From assembly GCA_024509875.1 (NCBI GenBank), contig JAMPIV010015284.1, positions 1 to 64,000 of the forward strand: a stretch of 64,000 nt of DNA, written 5' to 3'. A model generated the notes under the pieces. The model ran no database searches. It saw nothing but the letters and a program-made list of their open reading frames with translations, and was not told the DNA's origin. This document shows, in pieces, positions 1 to 8,751 of the stretch (positions within the stretch are counted from its first letter, which is position 1; the number at the start of each line of letters is the position of its first letter). Made by a program: the position numbers and the translations under genes. The DNA is from Oreohelix idahoensis. Lineage: Eukaryota > Mollusca > Gastropoda > Stylommatophora > Oreohelicidae.

Positions 1-1332
1 ACAACATTAAGAGTTTTTTTATATAACGTAAAGAAGAAAAATCGAACATGACATGAGTTTTGTAAGGACAAAAAATATATTAATAACTGCATGGAAAATC
101 TAAGACAGCATGCAAAAATTCATGTCCATACAACAAACAGTTTTGGAGAAAATTGACGCTTTCTGTGGGCACGAATTTCCGAACGGACTATAGTAGTAAT
201 CTGTCACTCGTTGAGTGTGTTGGGTTTTTAAAAACGTATAAACAAATAAGAAGGGGAACCCGACGCCTATAAACAGGTAAATAAATAAACACACAAAGGT
301 ATGTTATCAGGCACTCAGTGAGAAATAAAGAAGTAGAAGACCAGACAACAGAAAAACAACAGAAGTGATAGGCTTACCGGGAATCGAACCAGGACCTTCC
401 GAATTTTGGGTTTTTTTTAATGTGGTCAACAGCTGTTTGTCGAGTTGTAATGGGTAAATCTACTTGATGCTTCTGGCGGAAACTTTATATAGTGGTTTGT
501 TTGTTTTTAAATAAATTTTTAGTTTCCAAAATTATCAGAAGGCAGTTGCGGTGACTTGGGCTATATTTATCTTAGATTGAGCCAGTTTTTTTTTCCGATT
601 TACCTGCTGTCAAAACGAATGCTTCATCTTCATGCAGTGCTTTTAAGATATTAGAATGTACAGGTTAATGCATGTCCTTGTTTGAATCCCCCTCAAGGGC
701 ATTTGTTTTAATAATGTGGTGCCTTCTGTTTGTTGTGTATATTGTTTTACTGATAAACCTTTCATCCAAATATAATTGTCCGTACCTGCCCATGTTTGTC
801 GTCTTAGCCAAAAGTCAGCCTTAATACTGTATTGGAATGTTCGTTGCAGATCAGAGAATACAGCTGTGGTGTAATGCTTGCCCGTTGTCAAATGTATCTA
901 GGTTTGTTTCATTCTGTATATTGTTGTCACAAAGATCTGGTGGTTTTATATGCAACACTTCCTGCAGCCAGCCTGACTGTATCGTTAGTGACTTGTTGAT
1001 TTCTTGCCATCAGTAGAGTCACTGTTTCAGTGAGTCTCCAAGTGTTAGAGAGTAGTCAGATTGGTCAGTAATTACTGGCTTCTTCAGATGGCTTTTTTTT
1101 TTTTTTTCCAGTTTAGACTTGATCTTTGCAGCTTTTCTTTTGGAAGAGTTCTTTCTGTCCGTGTTCTGTCAGTTTGATTTTCGATTTTTAGTCCATGCAC
1201 AGGAAAACAGGCGTTAGTCTTATGTGTGGGTACACGGGTTCAACCCCGTGATGGATTATAATTTGGGTTTATAGTGTTCTCTATTCGGTATAGTATTTTA
1301 ACACTGGATCTTTTTTCTGTGTTGGTTCTTCC
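1..1332. other. Non-coding left flank, AT-rich, with a pol III B-box-like site
   Basis: I see no gene here. The short open frames have no recognisable domain. On the minus strand 380-390 reads GGTTCGATTCC, a perfect tRNA/SINE B-box consensus, so 330-400 may be the head of a decayed tRNA-derived SINE; no clear body or target duplication was found. A second T-arm-like hairpin (CACGG...CCGTG around TTCAAC) lies near 1232-1250. Confidence 0.5.
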
Positions 1333-1542
1333 CAGGGCTGTCTTAACAGCATTGTAAGCCCTGGGCAAAGCAATGGACTGGGTACCAGCCCTACCCACCC
1401 ACGGGAATTATCCACTCTGCCTAGAGATGTCTTATGAACAATATGGCAGCATCCCAGCATGGGGCCCCTAGAATCGTGGGGCTCCTGGAATCGTGGGGCC
1501 CCTGGGCACTGCCCATTGTGCCCATGCCTTAAGACGGCACTG
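1333..1542. mobile_element. hAT-type MITE, 210 bp, with 8-bp target duplication
   Basis: The element starts CAGGGCTGTCTTAA and ends TTAAGACGGCACTG, which are imperfect terminal inverted repeats. It is bracketed by a perfect 8-bp direct repeat, GTTCTTCC (1325-1332 and 1543-1550). An 8-bp target duplication is the hallmark of hAT transposons. There is no transposase, so it is non-autonomous. The interior is GC-rich compared with its surroundings and carries a short internal duplication (GGGGCCCCTAGAATCGTGGG-like, around 1460-1505). Confidence 0.85.
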
Positions 1543-1879
1543 GTTCTTCCAGGCTGTTATTTCTCAGTCGTTTGTTGTGACGTTGCTTAAGGTCTGTAGT
1601 GTTTATTGTGTACCCCCTTCTGTGTTCCTTTGCTAATCTCTCTAGGTGTTTTTTTTTTGTCATTGTCACTTACTCTGGTAGTTATATATTACTGCTCGTT
1701 TTGAGTAATGTAATTTGATTGGTCATCTTGCCTGGTCTGGAGCTTTCTTGGTCTTTAATTCTTATAGAACGTTATTCTTTTCCTGGATGGTGTACTCAGT
1801 TTCAGTGTAATGCCGGCTTTGGCGGCTCTTTCGTGTGTTTTTGTTGGTGATGTTCTTGATTTTGTTCTGTTCTTTTGTT

Positions 1880-2020
1880 TTAGTTGCTCTTAACGATTTT
1901 AGATTGTTCTTCTGTTTCTTAGTGCTCTTAACGATTTTAGATTGTTCTTTTGTTTCTTAGTGTTCTTCTGTTTCTTAGTGCTCTTAACGATTTTAGATTG
2001 TTCTTTTGTTTCTTAGTGCT
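1880..2020. repeat. 38-bp minisatellite, left part of a split array
   Basis: About 3.5 copies of a 38-bp unit (core CTCTTAACGATTTTAGATTG, then a TTCTT[T/C]TG-type stretch). The array is interrupted at 2020 by the LTR retrotransposon and continues in the same register at 10781. One unit is shortened near 1960. The 300 bases before it (1543-1879) contain no recognisable gene. Confidence 0.95.
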
Positions 2021-4055
2021 TGTGGTAAAGTGGGATTTTATAAATATCTATAGGGGACTTAGTGTACTGACTGAGATCAGCTGTGAAGGTATCTGTATCT
2101 AATAGGTGTAGTGTTTTACAGATAACCTTACTTGCTGCCACATATTTATACCTCAGTCAGAAGTATTCTGGAATATTGTGATGACTACGTTGAATGTCTA
2201 GGGTTTTGTAAATGATGAAGTGTAAGTCACAACAATAACAGACAGATAAACAATTTAATTTATTCCACCACACTTGACAACACTGTGACACTCACACACA
2301 TGAAACATTCTAGGAGACTATCTTAAACGAGTCACTGGTAAATTTTCAAATATCAAGATGTATTAAGTACTTTTCATTAATATATATGTGTCCTGATTCA
2401 AATACAAAGTGAACCAGGAATCACAATCAATTTCAATTATAAGTTATATATATAGAATTTATCAATATGAATCTTGTAGTGACATATTTTATTAATATTA
2501 TCATATGTGTGTCAGTTGTGTAGTAGTAACATGAGGTAATACTGGTTTTTTTTTTTTTAAGCTATGTTGTTATGTGTCATCATGACTTCACGTGTTTGTT
2601 TCTGTTGGAACTAGTATTGGAGATGTTCTCAGTTCCTTTCATTAAAACAATTAATTTCCCCTCTTATTTTAATACAATGTCCGTTTAAAGGGTATACATA
2701 ATGTTGAGCTCCTCTGGCCACATAGGCTTAACTTTCGTGATGGCGGCAGGAAAAGACTCCTCTGCTTGATTGCTCCCCTGTGTTCTGGAGACACCTCACT
2801 GTTTGCTATATGGACCAAGGAGTATGCTGTCCGCCTCTGGATTCAGCAAAGCTCTGACCAGGTACTGCTCAATAGCTTTAGGACCACAGTCCCACAATTC
2901 ATGGAAATATTACACAGTGACGTTGAATGGCAATGAATATAGCACAACTTCGATCTGCCGATGTCCCAGGCTTTTATTTATAACAATATGCACTGGTGCT
3001 CAACGCACTGTTTCTTAGTAGGTTTATTACAAGATGTGGCCCGGAACAGACGCCCTGAATTGAGTATATTGGCAGCTCTAACCAATCATGCCATGTTTAC
3101 CTACTTTTCAAAAAATATTACCCTTCTCACGTTTCCCCTAACAACTAAACTAGTATTTATAGCCCGACTAATCGTGTTTAGCCTTACATTTGTTGCGCTC
3201 CAATCAAATCGGAGTTAACATGGAGACTCATTTCCCGTACCATGGTGGGGTGAAAATCTGCCACTGAGCGATTCTGAATTTGGTGTTGTCTGACACCCTC
3301 ACTATTTCCTTCTGGCTATAATTTGTCAATTCCTAGACTATTTGCGTAACACTCAACATATTATTTGTCAGCAAGTCCTAAGGAACTCAAATATATATAT
3401 TTAATGGAGCCAATATGCATTTTCTTCTAGGATAGTCGTGCTGTTACTACCTCCTCACTTCCAAACTTTAGGGTGTCTGGGTACTGTCATGTTTTCAAAC
3501 GTAAACCAGTATAATGTCATATTTCCTAATAAGAATTTTGTAAGTTTTTTAAAACCTAACTCTGGTATGGGTAGTGTTTTTTTTTTTCACTGTCGATTTG
3601 AAAAAAGCTAGTGCAGGTGGCCTTACACGCGTGATGGCAGCAATTGTGTATCGCGCGACGCGTGTTTAGTGTTGCATGTGTCCCTGCTTTCAGCCCTCCC
3701 TTCTTTCTATCTTTAGTCCATCTGTCTTTCGTTTTTTTTTTTGGCTACGTAGTGTATAAAAAGACATGAATGGAATTTTAAATCTAGGTCAACTTGCGTA
3801 TCTCAAGGTTTTTCTTAGAATTGGAGTACACATTTTATTGTGTTGGGGAAACGCGTGTATGCTGCAGAAGGCCTTTACTATCAACGTGAAACGTTACAAT
3901 TTGCAGACGAAGTAGAAAACAAGGGGGATTTCGAGTACAGTCATTGTGACAGCACTGTTCTTTTTTTCCTTTTCTCTTTCCTGTTATTGAAGTAATTCGT
4001 TAGGCTTTACATTTACGTTTTAATTTATATATGTGGATTAGAATTTCTCACGACA
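2021..4055 (-). repeat. 3' LTR of the Gmr1-like element (2035 bp)
   Basis: Nearly identical to 8752-10780. Plus-strand ends are TGTGGTAAAG and TCTCACGACA. Differences that I could see are T13 versus T10 near 2546, T11 versus T9 near 3577, T11 versus T10 near 3731, and single substitutions near 2275 (cttgac/ctagac) and 3686 (ctgct/cttct). Short open frames (2770-3018, 2961-3218) occur identically in both LTRs, have no known domain and are not called as genes. Confidence 0.97.
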
Positions 4056-4070
4056 AATCCTCCCCACTTA
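4056..4070 (-). other. Polypurine tract of the LTR element
   Basis: Directly upstream of the 3' LTR on the minus strand is TAAGTGGGGAGGATT, a purine run ending at the LTR boundary. This is the expected primer site for plus-strand DNA synthesis. Confidence 0.8.
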
Positions 4071-4125
4071 AAACAGACGTTATATGTCAGTCTATAATTC
4101 TATATACACATAGAGAAATTTATTA

Positions 4126-5703
4126 TTATTCCTGGGTTTTAGGGTGATTCTCATCACACGGATGGCGGCTTAAAAAATCCGCTCCCAGATTTGTTTTTCC
4201 ACTTATATACTCTATGCTAAACTCAAATGGTTGCATCAATAAAGACCAACGGAGTAATCTCGAGTTCTCATGCCTAGCCTGTGCTAGAAACGATAAAGGT
4301 TTGTGATCCGTTTGCAACTTAAATGCCTTCCCATACAGATAAATATTGAATTTCTTTATTGCCCATATTACTGCAAGACATTCTTTTTCGCTAGTTGAGT
4401 AGTTGATTTCAGCTTTATTCAACTTTCTGCTAGCATATGCCACTGGGCTTAATTCCCCATCCAATGCATCTGATCTCTGTAGCAGAGTTGCACCTAACCC
4501 AATATTACTGGCATCCGTCCTTACAATGAATTCTTGACTTAAGTCAGGTAATTTCAAAATAGGTTTGCTTGTTAGCTTTTCCTTCAATTCCTGGTAAGCC
4601 ATTTCACATTGTGGTGTCCATGTAATTCGATCTGGATTTCCCTTACGTGTCAAATCAGTTAACGGTGCACATATGGAATTAAAGTTTTTGATATACTTTT
4701 GGTAGAAACCACATAATGAGACAAAGGATCTCACGTCTTTCTTGGTTTGTGGTCTCGGGGCTTTCTTTAGTTTCTCTAAATTCTTTGGGTCAGGGGTCAT
4801 GTTTCCCTGATAAACTGTGTGTCCCAAGAATTCCAATTCTTTACATCCAACGCAACATTTGGTTGGTCGGGCTGTTAAATTCGCTTCCCTAAGTCGATTA
4901 AACAGCATGTTCAGAGAGTCAATGTGTTCCTCAAATGTTTCTGTTGCTATAAGGATATCATCCATGAAATTTGTGATACATGGATTATTCAGAGGGTCCA
5001 ATAATTTTCTCATCATCCTAGAGAAGACACTAGGCGCATTCTTCAATCCAAATGGCAATCTATTAAACTCATAGTGTCCTTCTGAGGTACTAAAAGCTAG
5101 GTATGGTCTAACCTCAGGCTTTACTGGAATCTGATAGTATCCTTTACTCAGCTCCACTTTTGAGAAATATTTAGCTTTATTTAGTCTGGCAAACAGCTGA
5201 TTTGTATCCGGCAATGGATCCACCTGTCCTTCTGTAATAGCATTCAGTCTCCTGTAATCTATACAGAGTCTATGTTCTCCAGAGGGCTTCCTTAAGAGTA
5301 CAACACCGGAACTATACGAAGATTCACTGTGTGAAATAATTCCTTCCTTCAACAAATAGTCTATCTCTTCCTTCAAAGCTTTCTCCTTAGCAAAAGGAAT
5401 CGAATATGGTTTCATACAGACAGGTGTGGGGTCTATCAGTTTCATATCATATTCCAATAAGTTTGTATGCCCAGGTCGGTCTGTTAACACCTCTGTATGA
5501 GTATCTAGAACCTGTTGCACTCTCTCTTTCTGAGTTTTCGTTAAATGTGTACTGATTTTCACCTGTGCCGCTGTCTCACAGGGGTGTAATGGATATTCAA
5601 ATGATGAAAGTGGTTCCTTTTTCATCTCCATGGCAATGGACAAGGTCAACAAGTGTGTCTCTTCCTGATGTTCTCTTTCCAAATATTTCTTCAGGAGATT
5701 CAC
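4126..5703 (-). CDS. Gmr1-like pol C-terminal part: reverse transcriptase and RNase H
   Basis: Copies element RNA into DNA and removes the RNA strand. The 525-residue frame begins at GTG, so its apparent start is not a real initiator; it is read by frame change from the upstream frame, overlapping it by 107 bases. Residues 1-8 hold the HVNLLKKY-type segment that normally follows the integrase GPY/F module. RT spans about residues 90-300, with LPFGLKNAP at 216-224 and FMDD at 246-249 (variant of YxDD). RNase H spans about 385-515, with TDAS (Asp 397), Glu 439, TDHKPL (Asp 466) and ADFLSR (Asp 509). Oddity: the first RT carboxylate, usually Asp in a K[IL]DLxxGY motif, is Glu 184 in KVELSKGYYQI, which could impair activity. 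RT downstream of integrase is the reverse of standard gypsy order. Family assignment is firm; activity is unknown. Confidence 0.95.
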   Translation of the reverse strand: MNLLKKYLEREHQEETHLLTLSIAMEMKKEPLSSFEYPLHPCETAAQVKISTHLTKTQKERVQQVLDTHTEVLTDRPGHTNLLEYDMKLIDPTPVCMKPYSIPFAKEKALKEEIDYLLKEGIISHSESSYSSGVVLLRKPSGEHRLCIDYRRLNAITEGQVDPLPDTNQLFARLNKAKYFSKVELSKGYYQIPVKPEVRPYLAFSTSEGHYEFNRLPFGLKNAPSVFSRMMRKLLDPLNNPCITNFMDDILIATETFEEHIDSLNMLFNRLREANLTARPTKCCVGCKELEFLGHTVYQGNMTPDPKNLEKLKKAPRPQTKKDVRSFVSLCGFYQKYIKNFNSICAPLTDLTRKGNPDRITWTPQCEMAYQELKEKLTSKPILKLPDLSQEFIVRTDASNIGLGATLLQRSDALDGELSPVAYASRKLNKAEINYSTSEKECLAVIWAIKKFNIYLYGKAFKLQTDHKPLSFLAQARHENSRLLRWSLLMQPFEFSIEYISGKTNLGADFLSRHPCDENHPKTQE

Positions 5704-8509
5704 ATGATAGATTTTTTTCTTTCCCCTTCTTATCTATCTTATAATTTGTTCTAGACACCTTCTCTAGAACTGTATATGGACCTTGCCATCCAATCTGTAA
5801 CTTATTCTGACTCCCGGGGAGAAGAAGCAGTACCTTCTCTCCCACAGCCAAATCTCTGTCTTTCGCCTTCCTGTTATAATAGGCAGCATGTTTCTTCCTG
5901 GCTTGTTTCAAATTTTCATTGGCAAGTTTCCAGCCAGTTTTTAAACGAGTGGTCAGCTCATTCACATATTGGTATGAGGATGTGATATTTTCCTCTGCTT
6001 TTTCATCAGTCCACGTTCTTAACAGAGCTTCCAGTGGACCTTTTATTGGCCTTCCAAACAATAATGTTGCCGGGGCCATACCGGTTGAACTATGGGGTAC
6101 CTCCCGATAAGCAAAGAGGGCGGCGGGCAGGTACTGGTCCCATGTATCTGGTTTTTCGTGTGCCAACTTTCTCAGGATCGACATCAACGTGCCATTAAAT
6201 CTTTCCACTTGGCCGTTCCCTTGGGGATGGTACACACTACAATGGAAGTGTTTGGCCTGGAAGATCCTGAAAACTTCTTCAGTTAGTTTCCCCTTGAACT
6301 GAGAGCCATTATCAGTCAAGATTTGATTGGGAAAGCCTAACCTTGTGAAAATTGTGAGTAATGCCTCTGCCACATGTTTAGAATCAATCGATGACAGGGC
6401 TACCGCCTCTCCCCACATAGAACAAGTGTCCACCAGAGTCAGAATGTAGCTGTTCCTTCTCTTGGTTCGGGTGAGAGGTCCCACAAGATCCACGGCAACT
6501 CTCTCAAAGGGTGTTCCCACTATGGGCATTTCCCCCAGAGTTGCTGGTGCAGTCCAATGTTTAGGTGCTACTCGTTGGCACTCTGGACAGGATTTTACAT
6601 ATCGTTTGATATCTTCAGTTATTCCTGGCCAGAAATAGTGACAAGCTATACGCTGTCCTGTTGCGCTGATCCCCATATGACCACTGAAGGGAATCGCATG
6701 CCCTAGTTCCAACACTTTAGTCCTATATGAAGTGGGAAGGACCAGCTGTCCGTGACCATTGGATTCAGATCCAGCCTTCCTATATATCAGCTTGTTCTTC
6801 ATATAAAACTCTCCCTTGCCTGGAGATGTATGAGATTTGGGCAACTTCTTGAAACACGGCTTGAGTGTTTTGTCCTCAGCCTGTGCCTTTTTCATCTCAT
6901 CTGGATGAGTATTTATTGGATTATCCTCCTCCTTTTTAGACTGTGATCTGGTCTGCACTGTTGCCAATATCACAGGTCTCTTGGGATTCCCCAAGAAGAC
7001 ATATCTACACCCCAATATCAGAGGGTAGATTGGCTCATTTATCACTGCTGCTTTTATGATTCCTTCCACATATCGCGTTTTCACCTTTATCCGGGCGACG
7101 GGAAGTGTCATGGTAGCTACATCCTTGGTTGCAGTTTGAATCTCCACTGTTTCTGTGGTGTATTGATCGGCCTGCACCAGGTGAGAACTCACAACGGAAT
7201 CGTAATCTAAACCGGTATCATAAAAACACCTTATAGTGACACCATTAAAGATGACATCTTCACACACTGGGGGATGGTATGGTTCCTGTAGTTCTGCAGG
7301 TTTGACCTTTTTTTCCTTTTCCCCAGATGTCATAGCAGCACAATGAGGAGGTTTCCTTCTACAATGGTCAGTGTCATGATTGTTCATCTTACAATTTTTA
7401 CGCCACCTTTTTCCTTGGTTGAAAGATTTTCTTTCATCATATTTCCTTTCATCGAATTGTGGGGTTTTATTTTTATTGTCATACCGTGGCCTATCAAACT
7501 GGTGCTTACCTTTGTTTTGATCCCTAGGATCAAATTTATTAAAGTTCTGTGGTGCCCTAAAATTATCCACCTGTTTCTTTTTATTACCTGTTACCTCTGC
7601 TTGAGCTGCTTGATACCTTTCAGCAACATTTAGCAACTCACCCAGCCTCTCTGCACCTTGTTCCATGAGAAACTTTCTCAGGTCTGGAGCCATGGACTCT
7701 CTTAATTGTTCTATAAGGATCATTTCCTTAAGATCTTGGGTTTTCCCCAGAGAAGTCCATTTCTCCAAGTATGTCTCTATTCGTGCAGAGAACTGGTGAT
7801 AGGTTTCACCTGACAGTAGTTTAGCATTCCTAAATTTTTTTCTATAAAATTCTGCGTTCTTTTCATATCTTAACAAAAGAGCCTGCTTTAGCATGTCATA
7901 ATTTTCCTGATCACCTCTGCTCATTTTAGCAAAAACTTCATAAGCTGCCCCACGAAGTCCTTGAGATAACTTTAAGCTCCACCTTTCTCTCTCTAACCCA
8001 TCTGTGGTAGCTAATAGTTCATATCTATTTAGATAGCTCTCAATATCATCGTCTTTCTCAACAAAATGATCTAAATGAAAATTCATAGCTGAGGCTGAGG
8101 CTCCTTGGCTAGCAGTGGCATCAGAGGTAAAGGGACTGGCACCATTTTCAGGAGCATGGCCTTGAAACTCAAACTCCCTTAGTCGTAACTCATGTTCCCT
8201 TTGTAATCTCTTCTCCTCCTTTTCTGCTTCCCTCTCTGCAGTCAATCTTCTTTCTTCTGCTTCCCTTTCTGCAGCCTGTCTTCTTTCCTCGGCTTCCAAT
8301 GCTTTAGCCTCTTTGTCAGCCTCAATCTGCAACCTCTTAGCCTCAGCCTCAATCTGCAACCTCTTAGTCTCAGCCTCAAATTGTATCTTCTTAATTTCCT
8401 TTTCAGCCTCTAACTTTCTTTCGGCCTCTTTTTCTAATCTTCTTTCTTCCCATTCAATATATTTGTCACATTCAGCAGTGACATAAGAAATCATAATTTG
8501 CCCGTCCAT
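5597..8509 (-). CDS. Gmr1-like gag-protease-integrase polyprotein
   Basis: 970 residues from an ATG at 8509. Order: a charged Glu/Lys/Arg coiled coil (about 20-115) with imperfect KRLQIEAEA-type repeats; a capsid region (about 145-303) whose second half (FYRKKF...EQLRESMAPDLRKFL) resembles the vertebrate SCAN domain; a degenerate zinc knuckle (Cys373, His378, Cys383, with Arg at 370 where the first Cys is expected); an aspartic protease (DTG 431-433, ILG 498-500); and integrase. Integrase has a zinc-binding H604-x6-H611-x29-C641-x2-C644, a catalytic triad Asp674, Asp733 (TDNGSQF) and Glu769 with 35-residue spacing, and a GPY/F motif (910-912). After about residue 932 the frame leaves the homologous path at an A7 run and the last 38 residues are out-of-frame. 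Proteolysis of the polyprotein to mature parts is expected from the family. Confidence 0.95.
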   Translation of the reverse strand: MDGQIMISYVTAECDKYIEWEERRLEKEAERKLEAEKEIKKIQFEAETKRLQIEAEAKRLQIEADKEAKALEAEERRQAAEREAEERRLTAEREAEKEEKRLQREHELRLREFEFQGHAPENGASPFTSDATASQGASASAMNFHLDHFVEKDDDIESYLNRYELLATTDGLERERWSLKLSQGLRGAAYEVFAKMSRGDQENYDMLKQALLLRYEKNAEFYRKKFRNAKLLSGETYHQFSARIETYLEKWTSLGKTQDLKEMILIEQLRESMAPDLRKFLMEQGAERLGELLNVAERYQAAQAEVTGNKKKQVDNFRAPQNFNKFDPRDQNKGKHQFDRPRYDNKNKTPQFDERKYDERKSFNQGKRWRKNCKMNNHDTDHCRRKPPHCAAMTSGEKEKKVKPAELQEPYHPPVCEDVIFNGVTIRCFYDTGLDYDSVVSSHLVQADQYTTETVEIQTATKDVATMTLPVARIKVKTRYVEGIIKAAVINEPIYPLILGCRYVFLGNPKRPVILATVQTRSQSKKEEDNPINTHPDEMKKAQAEDKTLKPCFKKLPKSHTSPGKGEFYMKNKLIYRKAGSESNGHGQLVLPTSYRTKVLELGHAIPFSGHMGISATGQRIACHYFWPGITEDIKRYVKSCPECQRVAPKHWTAPATLGEMPIVGTPFERVAVDLVGPLTRTKRRNSYILTLVDTCSMWGEAVALSSIDSKHVAEALLTIFTRLGFPNQILTDNGSQFKGKLTEEVFRIFQAKHFHCSVYHPQGNGQVERFNGTLMSILRKLAHEKPDTWDQYLPAALFAYREVPHSSTGMAPATLLFGRPIKGPLEALLRTWTDEKAEENITSSYQYVNELTTRLKTGWKLANENLKQARKKHAAYYNRKAKDRDLAVGEKVLLLLPGSQNKLQIGWQGPYTVLEKVSRTNYKIDKKGKEKNLSCESPEEIFGKRTSGRDTLVDLVHCHGDEKGTTFII
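5712..5718 (-). other. Frame-change site between IN and RT frames (A7 on minus strand)
   Basis: The plus strand has T7, so A7 in the element's sense strand. Homology passes from the gag-PR-IN frame to the RT frame here; the RT frame is +1 relative to it. The distance to the next homologous motif is right only if one base of the run is skipped. This could be programmed +1 (or -2) frameshifting, a slippage mutation in this copy, or a homopolymer sequencing error. The sequence alone cannot decide. Confidence 0.75.
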
Positions 8510-8511
8510 TC

Positions 8512-8565
8512 CTACTCTTTCGCAGTCTGTACAGCAGCAGATCGAAATTTGGCCAGGTCCGCCAT
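8512..8565 (-). CDS. 17-codon upstream ORF in the element's leader
   Basis: An ATG at 8565 opens a 17-codon frame (MADLAKFRSAAVQTAKE) whose TAG ends two bases before the gag ATG at 8509, in a different frame. Such tight spacing would allow termination-reinitiation control of Gag translation. It may equally be the remnant of a longer Gag N-terminus put out of frame by an indel. No family match is claimed. Confidence 0.35.
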   Translation of the reverse strand: MADLAKFRSAAVQTAKE

Positions 8566-8728
8566 TTTCTAACAGGTAAATGTAAATAATATCTAACTAA
8601 ACAATATAATCTATAATTATTTATTTAATGACACCACAGGCACTGAGAGCTCAACCTTATTTAATTCCACCCAAGGATACCTTTTAATTCTTATAATTCC
8701 CAATATATATAACAGGAGAAAGTTCAAT

Positions 8729-8746
8729 ATCCCGGACCGGACCCCA
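8729..8746 (-). other. Putative tRNA primer-binding site
   Basis: Five bases inside the 5' LTR the minus strand reads TGGGGTCCGGTCCGGGAT, starting with the TGG that pairs with a tRNA CCA end. On the plus strand the complement continues into a T-arm-like stretch (GTTCAATATCCCGG), so the match may extend past the usual 18 bases. I could not assign the tRNA from memory. Confidence 0.65.
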
Positions 8747-8751
8747 ATATA

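Noticed and set aside
2770..3218. Two small frames repeated at 9498-9946
   Set aside because: Identical because they lie in the two LTRs; no homology to accessory or envelope proteins is visible.
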